Origin: Roseateles depolymerans
GTDB taxonomy: Bacteria; Pseudomonadota; Gammaproteobacteria; Burkholderiales; Burkholderiaceae_C
Direction of reading: 5' to 3'
Length of the DNA: 64,000 nt
Assembly (NCBI GenBank): GCA_003241055.1
Contig: QFOD01000004.1
Location: 281,400-345,399, forward strand
The stretch's first letter is position 1; each line of letters begins with the position of its first letter. The notes below the pieces were generated by a model. It was not told the DNA's origin. It was given only the letters and a program-made list of their open reading frames with translations, and made no database searches. Position numbers and translations under genes: made by a program. Shown here piece after piece: positions 41,583-51,026 of this stretch.

Positions 41583-44291
41583 ATGTCCGCCCAGCCGCAA
41601 GACTTTCTTGGCGCAGCCGCGAGCGACGTCGACCCTCAGGAAACCAAGGAATGGCTGGACGCGCTGTCGGCCGTGATTGGCGAAGAGGGTGGCGAGCGTG
41701 CGCACTTCCTGCTCAACACGCTGATCGATCACGCCCGCCAGTCGGGCATCGACGTGCCGTTCTCGGCCACCACGGCCTATGTGAACACCATCCCGGCCGA
41801 TCAGGAAGCCAAGTGCCCCGGCAACATCGAGATCGAGAAGCGCCTGCGCGCCTACATGCGCTGGAACGCGATGGCCATGGTGGTGCGGGCGAACCGCCTG
41901 AACCCGGCCGACGGCGGTGATCTGGGCGGCCACATCGGCTCCTTCGCGTCGCTGGCCTCCATGCTGGGCGCCGGCTTCAACCACTTCTGGCACGCCGAGA
42001 GCGAAGGCCACGGCGGCGACCTGCTCTACATCCAGGGTCACAGCTCGCCCGGCATCTACGCCCGCGCCTTCCTGGAAGGCCGCCTGAGCGAGGAGCAACT
42101 GGACAGCTTCCGCCAGGAAGTGGATGGCAAGGGCCTGTCCAGCTATCCCCACCCCAAGCTGATGCCGGACTTCTGGCAGTTCCCCACCGTCAGCATGGGC
42201 CTGGGCCCCTTGATGGCCATCTACCAGGCGCGCTTCCTGAAGTATCTGCATGCCCGCGGCATCGCCGACACGGCCAACCGCAAGGTCTGGGCCTTCATGG
42301 GCGACGGCGAGATGGACGAGCCCGAATCGCTGGGCGCCATCGGCCTGGCCGCACGCGAGGGCCTGGACAACCTGGTCTTCGTCATCAATTGCAACCTGCA
42401 GCGCCTGGACGGCCCGGTGCGCGGCAACGGCAAGATCATCCAGGAGCTGGAAGGCGAGTTCCGCGGCAGCGGCTGGGACGTCATCAAGCTGATCTGGGGC
42501 AAGGGCTGGGACGAGCTGCTGGCGCGCGACAAGAGCGGCAAGCTCAAGCAGCTGATGATGGAAACCGTGGACGGCGACTACCAGGCCATGAAGGCCAATG
42601 ACGGCGCCTATGTCCGCAAGCACTTCTTCGGCAAGTACCCCGAGACCGCCAAGCTCGTCGAGCACATGAGCGACGACGAGATCTTCGAGCTGCGCCGCGG
42701 TGGCCATCAGCCGGAGAAGGTCTTCGCTGCCTTCCACAAGGCCCATCACAACAGCACGGGTCGTCCGACGCTGCTGCTGGTCAAGACCGTCAAGGGCTAT
42801 GGCATGGGCAAGGCTGGCGAGGGCAAGAACACGGTCCACCAGACCAAGAAGCTCACCGACGACGACATCAAGTACATCCGCGACCGCTTCGGCATCCCCA
42901 TCCCCGACAGCGAGCTGCCCAAGATCCCGTACTACAAGCCGGCCGACGACACGCCGGAGATGCGCTACCTGCACGAGCGCCGTGAGAAGCTGGGCGGCTA
43001 CCTGCCGCATCGCCGCGTGAAGGCCGACGAGAGCTTCACCATCCCGCCGCTGGACACCTTCAAGGCCGTGCTGGAGCCCACCGCCGAGGGCCGCGAGATC
43101 TCGACGACCCAGGCCTACGTGCGCTTCCTGACGCAGCTGCTGCGCGACAAGGACCTGGGCCCGCGCGTCGTGCCCATCCTGGTGGACGAGGCCCGCACCT
43201 TCGGCATGGAAGGCCTGTTCCGCCAGATCGGCATCTACAACCCCAAGGGTCAGCTCTACACCCCGGTCGACAAGGACCAGGTGATGTACTACCGCGAGGA
43301 CAAGGCCGGCCAGATCCTGCAGGAAGGCATCAACGAAGCGGGCGGCATGGCCAGCTGGATCGCCGCGGCGACGTCGTACTCGACGAACAACCGCGTGATG
43401 ATCCCGTTCTACGTCTACTACTCGATGTTCGGCTTCCAGCGCATCGGTGACCTGGCCTGGGCCGCCGGCGACATGCAGGCCCGCGGCTTCCTGTTGGGCG
43501 GCACCTCCGGGCGCACCACGCTGAACGGTGAAGGCCTGCAGCACGAGGACGGCCACAGCCACATCCTGGCCGGCACCATCCCGAACTGCATCAGCTACGA
43601 CCCGAGCTTCGCGCACGAGGTGGCGGTGATCATGCACCACGGCCTCAAGCGCATGGTGGAGAACCAGGAGAACGTGTTCTTCTACCTGACGCTGCTGAAC
43701 GAGAACTACGCGATGCCGGGCCTGAAGGCCGGCACCGAGGAACAGATCCTCAAGGGCATGTACCTGCTGGACGAGGCCGCCGACAAGCCGCTGCAGGTCA
43801 ACCTGCTGGGCTCGGGCACCATCCTGCGCGAGAGCCAGGCGGCCAAGGCACTGCTGGAGGCCGACTGGGGCGTGGGCGCCAATGTCTGGAGCTGCCCGAG
43901 CTTCAACGAGCTGGCCCGTGACGGCCAGAACGCCGAGCGCTGGAACCTGCTACACCCCACCGAGCTGGCCTGCGTGCCCTTCGTGACGCAGCAGCTGAGC
44001 CGCACGGCCGGCCCGGTGATCGCGTCCACCGACTACATGAAGAACTACGCGGAGCAGATCCGCGGCTTCATCCCGCAGGGGCGCAGCTACAAGGTGCTGG
44101 GCACCGACGGATTCGGCCGTTCGGACTTCCGCTCCAAGCTGCGCGAGCACTTCGAGATCAACCGCCACTACATCGTCGTGGCGGCCCTCAAGGCGCTGGC
44201 GGACGACGGCGCCATCCCCTCGGATCGCGTGGCCGATGCCATCGCGAAGTACGGCATCAAGGCCGACAAGATCAACCCGCTGCATGCATAA
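41583..44291 (+). CDS. aceE: Pyruvate dehydrogenase E1 component, homodimeric type
   Basis: E1 decarboxylates pyruvate with thiamine diphosphate and passes the acetyl group to lipoyl-E2. The 902-residue protein is of the single-chain AceE type. It has the thiamine-binding motif GDGEMDEPESLGAIGLAARE ending near VINCNLQRLDGPV, and the downstream transketolase-like C-terminal half (YVYYSMFGFQRIGDLAWAAG). The start at 41583 has an AGGAG site seven bases upstream; an earlier open frame adds a low-quality leader. It is the first gene of aceE-aceF-lpd. A double-hairpin repeat separates it from aceF. Confidence 0.97.
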   Translation: MSAQPQDFLGAAASDVDPQETKEWLDALSAVIGEEGGERAHFLLNTLIDHARQSGIDVPFSATTAYVNTIPADQEAKCPGNIEIEKRLRAYMRWNAMAMVVRANRLNPADGGDLGGHIGSFASLASMLGAGFNHFWHAESEGHGGDLLYIQGHSSPGIYARAFLEGRLSEEQLDSFRQEVDGKGLSSYPHPKLMPDFWQFPTVSMGLGPLMAIYQARFLKYLHARGIADTANRKVWAFMGDGEMDEPESLGAIGLAAREGLDNLVFVINCNLQRLDGPVRGNGKIIQELEGEFRGSGWDVIKLIWGKGWDELLARDKSGKLKQLMMETVDGDYQAMKANDGAYVRKHFFGKYPETAKLVEHMSDDEIFELRRGGHQPEKVFAAFHKAHHNSTGRPTLLLVKTVKGYGMGKAGEGKNTVHQTKKLTDDDIKYIRDRFGIPIPDSELPKIPYYKPADDTPEMRYLHERREKLGGYLPHRRVKADESFTIPPLDTFKAVLEPTAEGREISTTQAYVRFLTQLLRDKDLGPRVVPILVDEARTFGMEGLFRQIGIYNPKGQLYTPVDKDQVMYYREDKAGQILQEGINEAGGMASWIAAATSYSTNNRVMIPFYVYYSMFGFQRIGDLAWAAGDMQARGFLLGGTSGRTTLNGEGLQHEDGHSHILAGTIPNCISYDPSFAHEVAVIMHHGLKRMVENQENVFFYLTLLNENYAMPGLKAGTEEQILKGMYLLDEAADKPLQVNLLGSGTILRESQAAKALLEADWGVGANVWSCPSFNELARDGQNAERWNLLHPTELACVPFVTQQLSRTAGPVIASTDYMKNYAEQIRGFIPQGRSYKVLGTDGFGRSDFRSKLREHFEINRHYIVVAALKALADDGAIPSDRVADAIAKYGIKADKINPLHA

Positions 44292-44317
44292 CCCACCCCC
44301 GCGGCGCTGACGCGCCA

Positions 44318-44376
44318 CCCCCTCGAGGGGGCGCACCCAGCAGCCCGGCCAAGCCGGATCTGCGGGTGCCGCTGGG
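44318..44376 (+). repeat. Dispersed double-hairpin intergenic repeat, copy 2
   Basis: It begins 27 bases past the aceE stop. CCCCCTCGAGGGGG (44318-44331) is a perfect palindrome, followed by the CGCACCC link, CCGGC/GCCGG (44345-44357) and a TGCGGGTGCCGCTGGG end. It lies inside the aceE-aceF operon in the direction of transcription, matching copies at 37099 and 59362. Confidence 0.75.
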
Positions 44377-44419
44377 AACACAGGTTGTGTGAGAGAACAA
44401 GCAAAACGGAGATATCCGA

Positions 44420-46063
44420 ATGGCAATGGTTGAAGTCAAGGTTCCGGACATTGGCGACTTCGATGAGGTCGCGGTCATCGAGCTGCTGGTGAAGGTGGGC
44501 GACACGGTCAAGGTCGAGCAAAGCCTCGTCACCGTGGAGAGCGACAAGGCGTCGATGGAGATTCCGTCGTCGCAGGCCGGCGTGGTCAAGGAAATCAAGG
44601 TCGCCGTGGGCGACAAGGTCAAGGAAGGCAGCCTGCTCGTCGTGGTCGAGGGCGATGCCGCCGCGGCGCCGGCACCCGCTCCGGCTCCGGCTGCGGCCCC
44701 GGTGGCAGCGGCCGCCGCGCCGGTGGCCGCCGCGGCGCCCGCGGCCAGCGAGATCGTCACCATCGTCGTGCCGGACATCGGCGACTTCGACGAGGTCGCG
44801 GTCATCGAACTGTTCGTGAAGGCCGGCGACACCGTGAAGGTGGAGCAGAGCCTGATCACGGTCGAGAGCGACAAGGCCTCGATGGAGATTCCGTCCTCGC
44901 ACGCCGGCGTGATCGAGGAGCTGCTGGTGAAGCTGGGCGACAAGGTCGCCAAGGGCACGCCGCTGGCGCGCGTCAAGGTGGCGGGTGCCGCCGCCGCGGC
45001 GCCGGTTGCCGTGGCTGCAGCGGCGCCCGCGCCGGCCGTGGCACCGGTGGCGCAGGCTGCCGTGGCGGCGGCCGCCGCGCCGGCCGCCGCCGCGCTGCCG
45101 GCGCATCAGCCCGGCACGCCGACGGCCCAGCTGCCGCACGCCTCGCCCAGCATCCGCAAGCTGGCCCGCGAGCTGGGCGTGCCGCTGGCAGAAGTGAAGG
45201 GCACGGGCGCCAAGGGGCGCATCGTCGAAGGCGACGTGCAGGGCTTCGTGAAGGCCGTGATGAGCGGCGCGGTGCAGACCGCGGCGCAGAAGGCCGCCGC
45301 ACCGGCGTCCACGGGCTCGAGTGGCTCGGGCCTGAGCGTGCTGGCCTGGCCCAAGGTGGACTTCGAGAAGTTCGGCCCGGTCGAGCGCAAGGAGATGGGC
45401 CGGATCAAGAAGATCTCCGGCGCCAACCTGCACCGCAACTGGGTCACGATCCCGCACGTCACCAACCATGACGAGGCGGACATCACCGAGCTGGAGGCCT
45501 TCCGCGTGCAGCTGAACAAGGAGAACGAGAAGAGCGGCGTCAAGGTCACGATGCTGGCCTTCATGATCAAGGCCACGGTGGCCGCGCTCAAGAAGTTCCC
45601 GGAGTTCAACGCGTCGCTGGATGGCGACACGCTGGTGCTGAAGAACTACTTCCACATCGGCTTCGCGGCGGACACGCCCAATGGCCTGGTGGTGCCGGTG
45701 ATCCGCGATGCCGACAAGAAGGGCATCCTGCAGATCAGCCAGGAGATGTCGGACCTGGCCAAGAAGGCCCGTGACGGCAAGCTGGGCCCGGCCGACATGA
45801 CCGGCGGCTGCTTCTCCATCAGCAGCCTGGGCGGCATTGGCGGCACCTACTTCACGCCCATCATCAATGCGCCCGAGGTGGCCATCATGGGCGTGTGCAA
45901 GAGCTTCATGAAGCCCGTGTGGGACGGCAAGCAGTTCGCGCCGCGTCTGACGCTGCCGCTGAGCCTGAGCTGGGATCACCGCGTCATCGACGGCGCGGCG
46001 GCAGCCCGCTTCAATGTCTACTTCGCGTCGCTGCTGGCGGACTTCCGTCGCATCGCGCTGTGA
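44420..46063 (+). CDS. aceF: Dihydrolipoamide acetyltransferase, pyruvate dehydrogenase E2
   Basis: E2 forms the complex core and transfers the acetyl group to CoA. The 547-residue protein has two lipoyl domains (about 2-76 and 112-190), each with the lipoylated lysine in ESDKASMEIPSS. They are joined by Ala/Pro linkers. A peripheral subunit-binding domain follows (about 235-270, SPSIRKLARELGVPLAEVKG), then the catalytic domain with DHRVIDG at 519-525. The two lipoyl domains are nearly identical and also match the one on the downstream E3 gene. It starts 128 bases after aceE and ends 15 bases before lpd. Confidence 0.97.
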   Translation: MAMVEVKVPDIGDFDEVAVIELLVKVGDTVKVEQSLVTVESDKASMEIPSSQAGVVKEIKVAVGDKVKEGSLLVVVEGDAAAAPAPAPAPAAAPVAAAAAPVAAAAPAASEIVTIVVPDIGDFDEVAVIELFVKAGDTVKVEQSLITVESDKASMEIPSSHAGVIEELLVKLGDKVAKGTPLARVKVAGAAAAAPVAVAAAAPAPAVAPVAQAAVAAAAAPAAAALPAHQPGTPTAQLPHASPSIRKLARELGVPLAEVKGTGAKGRIVEGDVQGFVKAVMSGAVQTAAQKAAAPASTGSSGSGLSVLAWPKVDFEKFGPVERKEMGRIKKISGANLHRNWVTIPHVTNHDEADITELEAFRVQLNKENEKSGVKVTMLAFMIKATVAALKKFPEFNASLDGDTLVLKNYFHIGFAADTPNGLVVPVIRDADKKGILQISQEMSDLAKKARDGKLGPADMTGGCFSISSLGGIGGTYFTPIINAPEVAIMGVCKSFMKPVWDGKQFAPRLTLPLSLSWDHRVIDGAAAARFNVYFASLLADFRRIAL

Positions 46064-46078
46064 TCGGAGGCTGAACTC

Positions 46079-47911
46079 ATGGCACTCATTGAAGTTCAAG
46101 TTCCCGACATCGGCGATTTCGACGAAGTCGGCGTCATCGAGGTGCTGGTCAAGGCTGGCGACACCGTGAAGGTCGAGCAAAGCCTGATCACGGTGGAGAG
46201 CGACAAGGCCTCGATGGAGATTCCGTCGTCGGCCGCCGGCGTGGTCAAGGAGCTCAAGGTCAAGCTGGGCGACAAGGTCGCCAAGGGCTCGGTGATCCTG
46301 ACGCTGGAAGCCGCCGGTGCGGCGGCGCCCGCGCCGTCCGCCCCGGCCCAGGCACCTGCTGCCCCGGCCCAAGCACCTGCTGCCACGGCTCCCGCCCCGG
46401 TGGCGGCTGCGCCGGCCCCGGCCGCCGCGGCCTACACGGGCAGCGCCGACCAGGCCTTCGATGTCGTCGTGCTGGGCGGCGGCCCCGGCGGCTATTCGGC
46501 CGCGTTCCGCGCCGCCGACCTGGGCCTGAAGGTCGCCATCGTCGAGCGTTACGCCACGCTGGGTGGCGTCTGCCTGAACGTGGGCTGCATCCCGTCCAAG
46601 GCGCTGCTGCACGTGGCCGCGGTCATGGACGAGGTCAGCCACATGGCCGATCTGGGCGTGGCCTTCGGTGAGCCCACCGTGGACATCGACAAGCTGCGCG
46701 CCCACAAGAACAAGGTCACCGGCAAGCTGACCAATGGCCTCACCGCCATGGCCAAGATGCGCAAGGTGACGGTGCTGCGTGGTGTGGGCACCGTGCTGGA
46801 CGCCCAGCACCTGAAGGTCGAGACGACCGAGGGCGCCGTGGGCCAGGCCAAGACAGGCGCGGCGCAGACCGTGGCCTTCAAGCGCCTCATCATCGCGGCC
46901 GGCTCGCAGGCCGTGCGTCTGCCCTTCCTGCCGAACGACCCGCGCATCGTCGACTCCACCGGTGCGCTGGAGATGGGCGTCAAGCCCGAGAAGATGCTCA
47001 TCGTCGGCGGCGGCATCATCGGCCTGGAAATGGGCACGGTGTACTCCACGCTGGGCGCGCGCCTGGACGTCGTCGAGATGCTGCCCACGCTGATGACCGG
47101 CGCGGACCGCGACCTCGTCAAGGTCTGGCAGAAGTTCAACGCGCACCGCTTCGACAACATCATGTTGAACACGAAGACGGTGGCGGCCGAGGCCAAGCCC
47201 GACGGCATCTGGGTGACGTTCGAGGGCGAGGGCGCACCTTCGGCGCCGCAGCGCTACGACCTGGTGCTGCAGGCCGTGGGCCGCACGCCCAACGGCAAGA
47301 AGATCGGCGCCGAGAACGCCGGCGTCGTCGTGGGTGACCGCGGCTTCATCCCGGTCGACGTGCAGATGCGCACCAATGTGCCCAGCGTGTTCGCGATCGG
47401 AGACATCGTCGGCCAGCCCATGCTGGCCCACAAGGCGGTGCACGAGGGCCATGTGGCGGCGGAGGTCTGCGCCGGCGAGATCCTGGGTGACGACAAGCTC
47501 CAGAAGAGCCAGTTCGACGCCCGCGTGATTCCGAGCGTCGCCTACACCGACCCCGAGGTGGCCTGGGTGGGCCTGACCGAGGACGAGGCCAAGGCCAAGG
47601 GCCTGAAGATCGAGAAGGGCCTGTTCCCGTGGACGGCCTCCGGCCGCGCCATCGCAAATGGCCGCGACGAGGGCTTCACCAAGCTGATCTTTGACGCCGA
47701 GACCCACCGCATCCTGGGCGGCGGCATCGTCGGCACCCATGCCGGCGACATGATCGGCGAGATCGCGCTGGCCATCGAGATGGGCGCCGACATGGTGGAC
47801 ATCGGCAAGACCATCCACCCGCACCCGACGCTGGGCGAGTCGCTGGGCATGGCCGCCGAGGTCGCCCACGGCAGCTGCACCGACGTGCCGCCGGTGCGTA
47901 AGGCGCGCTGA
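46079..47911 (+). CDS. lpdA: Dihydrolipoyl dehydrogenase (E3) with N-terminal lipoyl domain
   Basis: E3 reoxidises dihydrolipoamide using FAD and NAD. The 610-residue protein is longer than ordinary E3 (about 470) because it starts with a lipoyl domain (about 1-77, lipoyl lysine in ESDKASMEI) and an Ala/Pro linker. The flavoprotein part then has the FAD fingerprint VVLGGGPGGYSAAFRA, the redox disulfide GGVCLNVGCIPSK, a second NAD fingerprint IVGGGIIGLEMG and the HPHPTLGES active-site base. This form is typical of pyruvate-specific E3 in betaproteobacteria. It is the last gene of the operon, with a strong terminator 33 bases later. Confidence 0.97.
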   Translation: MALIEVQVPDIGDFDEVGVIEVLVKAGDTVKVEQSLITVESDKASMEIPSSAAGVVKELKVKLGDKVAKGSVILTLEAAGAAAPAPSAPAQAPAAPAQAPAATAPAPVAAAPAPAAAAYTGSADQAFDVVVLGGGPGGYSAAFRAADLGLKVAIVERYATLGGVCLNVGCIPSKALLHVAAVMDEVSHMADLGVAFGEPTVDIDKLRAHKNKVTGKLTNGLTAMAKMRKVTVLRGVGTVLDAQHLKVETTEGAVGQAKTGAAQTVAFKRLIIAAGSQAVRLPFLPNDPRIVDSTGALEMGVKPEKMLIVGGGIIGLEMGTVYSTLGARLDVVEMLPTLMTGADRDLVKVWQKFNAHRFDNIMLNTKTVAAEAKPDGIWVTFEGEGAPSAPQRYDLVLQAVGRTPNGKKIGAENAGVVVGDRGFIPVDVQMRTNVPSVFAIGDIVGQPMLAHKAVHEGHVAAEVCAGEILGDDKLQKSQFDARVIPSVAYTDPEVAWVGLTEDEAKAKGLKIEKGLFPWTASGRAIANGRDEGFTKLIFDAETHRILGGGIVGTHAGDMIGEIALAIEMGADMVDIGKTIHPHPTLGESLGMAAEVAHGSCTDVPPVRKAR

Positions 47912-47943
47912 GGTAGAAACGCCCCGGCGGGCTGCCAGCCCGG

Positions 47944-47976
47944 AAAGCGCCGTCCGCAAGGACCGGCGCTTTTTTT
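47944..47976 (+). terminator. Rho-independent terminator of the aceE-aceF-lpd operon
   Basis: AAAGCGCCG (47944-47952) pairs with CGGCGCTTT (47964-47972), with an additional inner TCC/GGA pairing, and is followed by a run of seven T. It is the clearest terminator in the window. Confidence 0.9.
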
Positions 47977-47996
47977 GTTCTTGAGGTGCTGCCCGC

Positions 47997-48698
47997 TCAG
48001 CCGCCCAAGCCTTCCGCGATGCCGCTCAGCGCATCGGCGACGACGCGCTCGCGCAGCGCATCGCGATCCGGCAGCGGGTAGCGCGGTATGCCCAACACCA
48101 GCAGCAGGTAGCCGATCAGCTTGGTCAGCGCGAGCGCGCTGACCTCGGCCAGCAGGTCGGCGCCGGGCGGCTGGCCACGGCCCGAGCAGGCGGCCACGCG
48201 CTGACCTTCCAGGCGCAGCAGCTCCGCATAGACCGGCAGGTCCTTCATCGGCACGGCGTCGCCTTCAGCCGTGTGCGGTGTGGACATGTAGATCATGCGG
48301 AACTGCTCGGGCCGCGCTTCCCAGAAGCCCAGGTAACCGCGCAGATGGGCCTCCATCACCTTCAACGGCGCCCGCAGGCCCTTGGCAGCATCGGTCAGCT
48401 CGGCCCGCAGGGCCTCGAACACCTCCAGCCAGAGCGCCTCCAGCAGCGCATGCTTGCTGGGGAAATAGCTGTACAGCGCCATCGTCGACAGGCCCAGATC
48501 CTGGGCCAGGCGGCGCATCGACAGCGCCTCGGGGCCTTCGCCGGCGTAGATATGGCGGGCGCGGGCCAGCAGGTCCTGCTTCAGCCGGGCCATTTCCGTC
48601 GGCCCGCGTCGCACGCGTGTCCGGCTTGCCAGGCCGGCCGGCCCGCGGGCAGTTCTTGTTCCAGCGGCAGCCTTGCCGACCACTTCTCGTGAACTCAT
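47997..48698 (-). CDS. TetR family transcriptional regulator
   Basis: The protein has a TetR helix-turn-helix at about residues 42-88 (RARHIYAGEGPEALSMRRLAQ then GLSTMALYSYFPSKHALLEAL) and a C-terminal ligand-binding helical domain (TetR_C_13-like). A strong AGGAGG site precedes the start at 48698, so the 35-residue basic N-terminal extension before the HTH is probably real. It is divergent from the chemotaxis receptor, with palindromic sites between them. The ligand is unknown. Confidence 0.88.
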   Translation of the reverse strand: MSSREVVGKAAAGTRTARGPAGLASRTRVRRGPTEMARLKQDLLARARHIYAGEGPEALSMRRLAQDLGLSTMALYSYFPSKHALLEALWLEVFEALRAELTDAAKGLRAPLKVMEAHLRGYLGFWEARPEQFRMIYMSTPHTAEGDAVPMKDLPVYAELLRLEGQRVAACSGRGQPPGADLLAEVSALALTKLIGYLLLVLGIPRYPLPDRDALRERVVADALSGIAEGLGG

Positions 48699-48799
48699 CG
48701 TCTTCCTCCTGGCGGTCAGGGCCTGGCTGGCGACATCTCGTGTCTCGATGTCATTTGTTTGTTTCGAGCCCGTTAATTGCGCACGAAGCAGGCCAGCTG

Positions 48800-48833
48800 C
48801 GCATATGCGTTCTTATCGTACGCGTACAACAAT
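48800..48833. promoter_or_regulatory. Candidate TetR operators in the tetR/mcp gap
   Basis: CGCATATGCG (48800-48809) is a perfect 10-base palindrome. GTACGCGTAC (48818-48827) is another, sitting in a larger imperfect dyad with matching flanks out to about 48833. Both lie in the divergent gap next to a TetR gene, the usual place for autoregulatory sites. Confidence 0.45.
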
Positions 48834-48900
48834 AACGGCAGCGGACATGCGTGTACAGCGGCATGTCGGACTCCTCCCTTGTTCAGATCGAGAGTTTCCC

Positions 48901-50448
48901 GTGCAATTCCTTACCCGCATCTCTGTCGGCACCAAGCTGGGCCTGGCCTTCCTGATCGTGCTGCTGATCACCGCCACGCTGGGCGTGCTGTCGATACTTC
49001 AGCTCGGCCGGGTGAACGACACCGCCAGTGACATGGGCGACAACTTCCTGCCCTCCGTGCGCGAGCTGCAGGAGGTGGCCAAGCAGGCCACGCGCTATCG
49101 CACGTCGGAGTACCGGATGACGCTGGCCGAACCGGGGGCGGAGCGCAAGTCGGCCATCGAGTCGGCGCAGAAATACGTGCAGGCGGTCGACGAGCACCTG
49201 GCGAACTACGAGAAGCTGCCGGCATCGCCGCAGGAACAGGCGATGCTCAAGCAGTTCAAGGACAGCTGGGCGGCCTATCTCGAGAACAGTCGGGCCTTCA
49301 AGGCCGCGGCCCAGGCGGACGACGAGCCCAAGATGAAGGCCTTGCTGACCGGCGACGGCCTCACGAAGTTCAACGCGGCGCTGCAGGACATCGACGCGCT
49401 GGTGGCCCAGAACAGCAAGTCCTCCGACGAGGCCAATGCGCTGGGCGACCGCATCTATGACAGCAGCCTGAAGCTGACCATCGCGATGACCATCGCCGCC
49501 ATCGTGATCGGCGCGGCGCTGGCCTGGGGCATCACGCGGCAGATCACCCAGTCGCTGACCCACTCGGTGAAGCTGGCCGAGGCCGTGGCCGGTGGTGATC
49601 TCACGCACAGCGTGCGCGTGTCCGGCCAGGACGAGCTGGCGCAACTGCAGCGGGCGCTGATGAGCATGGTGGAGCAGCTCAAGAGCGTCGTGAGCCAGGT
49701 GCGCGAGGGCGTGGACTCGGTGTCCAGCGCGTCGTCGCAGATCGCCACGGGCAATCACGATCTGTCGGCCCGTACCGAGCAGACCGCCTCCAATCTTGAA
49801 GAGACGGCCTCCAGCATGGAGGAGCTGACCGGCGCCGTCGGCCAGTCGGCCGACACGGCCCGTCAGGCCAACCAGCTCGCCAGCACGGCCGCCGAGGCCG
49901 CGTCGCGTGGCGGACAGGTGGTGGGTGCGGTGGTGCAGCGCATGGGGCAGATCAGCGAGTCCTCGCGCAAGATCGGCGACATCATCGGCACCATCGACGG
50001 CATTGCCTTCCAGACCAACATCCTGGCGCTGAACGCCGCGGTGGAAGCCGCGCGCGCTGGCGAGCAGGGCCGCGGCTTTGCGGTGGTGGCCGGTGAGGTG
50101 CGCACGCTGGCGCAGCGCAGCGCCGAGGCCGCCAAGGAAATCAAGACCCTGATCGGTCGCTCGGTCGAGACCGTCGAGGCCGGTGCCGCGGACGTGGCCC
50201 ATGCCGGGGAGGCGATGCAGGAGATCGTCTCCAGCGTCGGCCGTGTCACCGACCTGATGGGCGAGATCGCCGCCGCGGCCGTCGAGCAGCGCGACGGCAT
50301 CGCCCAGGTCAACCAGGCGGTCGCCAATCTCGATCAGATGACCCAGCAGAACGCGGCGCTGGTCGAGGAGTCGACGGCGGCCTCCGCGTCGCTGAGCGAG
50401 CAGGCCCAGCGACTGGCCGACGTGGTGTCGGTCTTCAAGCTGGCGTGA
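48901..50448 (+). CDS. Methyl-accepting chemotaxis protein
   Basis: This receptor of about 515 residues has a first membrane helix (about 14-34), a periplasmic four-helix-bundle sensor (about 35-190) and a second membrane helix (about 192-212). A HAMP domain (VAGGDLTHSVRVSGQDELAQLQ) comes next, then the signalling domain with the conserved hairpin tip EAARAGEQGRGFAVVAGEVR. The GTG at 48901 gives a normal short cytoplasmic N-terminus; an ATG at 48847 would extend it by 18 residues. There is no CheR-tethering pentapeptide at the C-terminus. The ligand is unknown. Confidence 0.92.
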   Translation: MQFLTRISVGTKLGLAFLIVLLITATLGVLSILQLGRVNDTASDMGDNFLPSVRELQEVAKQATRYRTSEYRMTLAEPGAERKSAIESAQKYVQAVDEHLANYEKLPASPQEQAMLKQFKDSWAAYLENSRAFKAAAQADDEPKMKALLTGDGLTKFNAALQDIDALVAQNSKSSDEANALGDRIYDSSLKLTIAMTIAAIVIGAALAWGITRQITQSLTHSVKLAEAVAGGDLTHSVRVSGQDELAQLQRALMSMVEQLKSVVSQVREGVDSVSSASSQIATGNHDLSARTEQTASNLEETASSMEELTGAVGQSADTARQANQLASTAAEAASRGGQVVGAVVQRMGQISESSRKIGDIIGTIDGIAFQTNILALNAAVEAARAGEQGRGFAVVAGEVRTLAQRSAEAAKEIKTLIGRSVETVEAGAADVAHAGEAMQEIVSSVGRVTDLMGEIAAAAVEQRDGIAQVNQAVANLDQMTQQNAALVEESTAASASLSEQAQRLADVVSVFKLA

Positions 50449-50471
50449 TCAGGCATGGCGCCGGGCGGCGA

Positions 50472-51020
50472 TCAGGATAGATCGCCGCAATGCGCCACGC
50501 CCCAGCGATCGATGGGCAGGCGCAGTCGCTGGCCTTCGCGATAGGCCTGCCAGCGCGCCGCATCGGCGCGGCAGGTCCAGGTCTGGCCCGAGCGATTGCG
50601 CAGCAGCAGCTCGTAGAACACCGCGCGGTGGCCGGTGCGTTCGGCGCCGGGCTCTCCAACAGGCAGGGGGCTCAGCGGGGGCTGGGGCCATTGCGGGGCA
50701 CTGCTCACGCGGCCCTCCCGGTGTGCCACCCACAGCAGGCGCCAGGCCAGCAGGCTGTATTGGCAGCGCTCGGCCTCGCCGGGCCGCTGTCCGCTGGGGT
50801 CGTTCATGCGGCGGCGGCTCAGCACCGTGGCGCCGGGCGGCAGCTCGTCGCACCAGTCGGTGCCGGATTCCTGGCGCAGCCGCTCCACCTCCAGTTCGGT
50901 GCGCCACTGGCGGGCCACCAGTTCGACGGCCTCGCCGCGCGGGCCCAGCAGCCACCAGGCCAGCGGCGGCAGGGTGCCCACCGCCAGCAGCGCCGCGACG
51001 ATGACGCGCAGCCGTGGCAC
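50472..51020 (-). CDS. Membrane-anchored protein of unknown function
   Basis: This 182-residue protein has one N-terminal membrane segment (about residues 5-25, VIVAALLAVGTLPPLAWWLL). A soluble part follows with four cysteines (WCDE, ERCQY, WTCRAD, HCGDL). The alternating pattern suggests two disulfides in the periplasm. I recognise no family. The short gap to the HDOD gene in the same direction suggests co-transcription. Confidence 0.7.
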   Translation of the reverse strand: MPRLRVIVAALLAVGTLPPLAWWLLGPRGEAVELVARQWRTELEVERLRQESGTDWCDELPPGATVLSRRRMNDPSGQRPGEAERCQYSLLAWRLLWVAHREGRVSSAPQWPQPPLSPLPVGEPGAERTGHRAVFYELLLRNRSGQTWTCRADAARWQAYREGQRLRLPIDRWGVAHCGDLS

Positions 51021-51026
51021 CGGGGC

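Noticed and set aside
44168..47959. A 1263-codon minus-strand open frame opposite aceF and lpdA
   Set aside because: It is antisense to two certain genes, is full of His/Arg/Gly/Leu runs, and arises from third-position GC bias. The same holds for the long minus frame at 41526-43640 opposite aceE.
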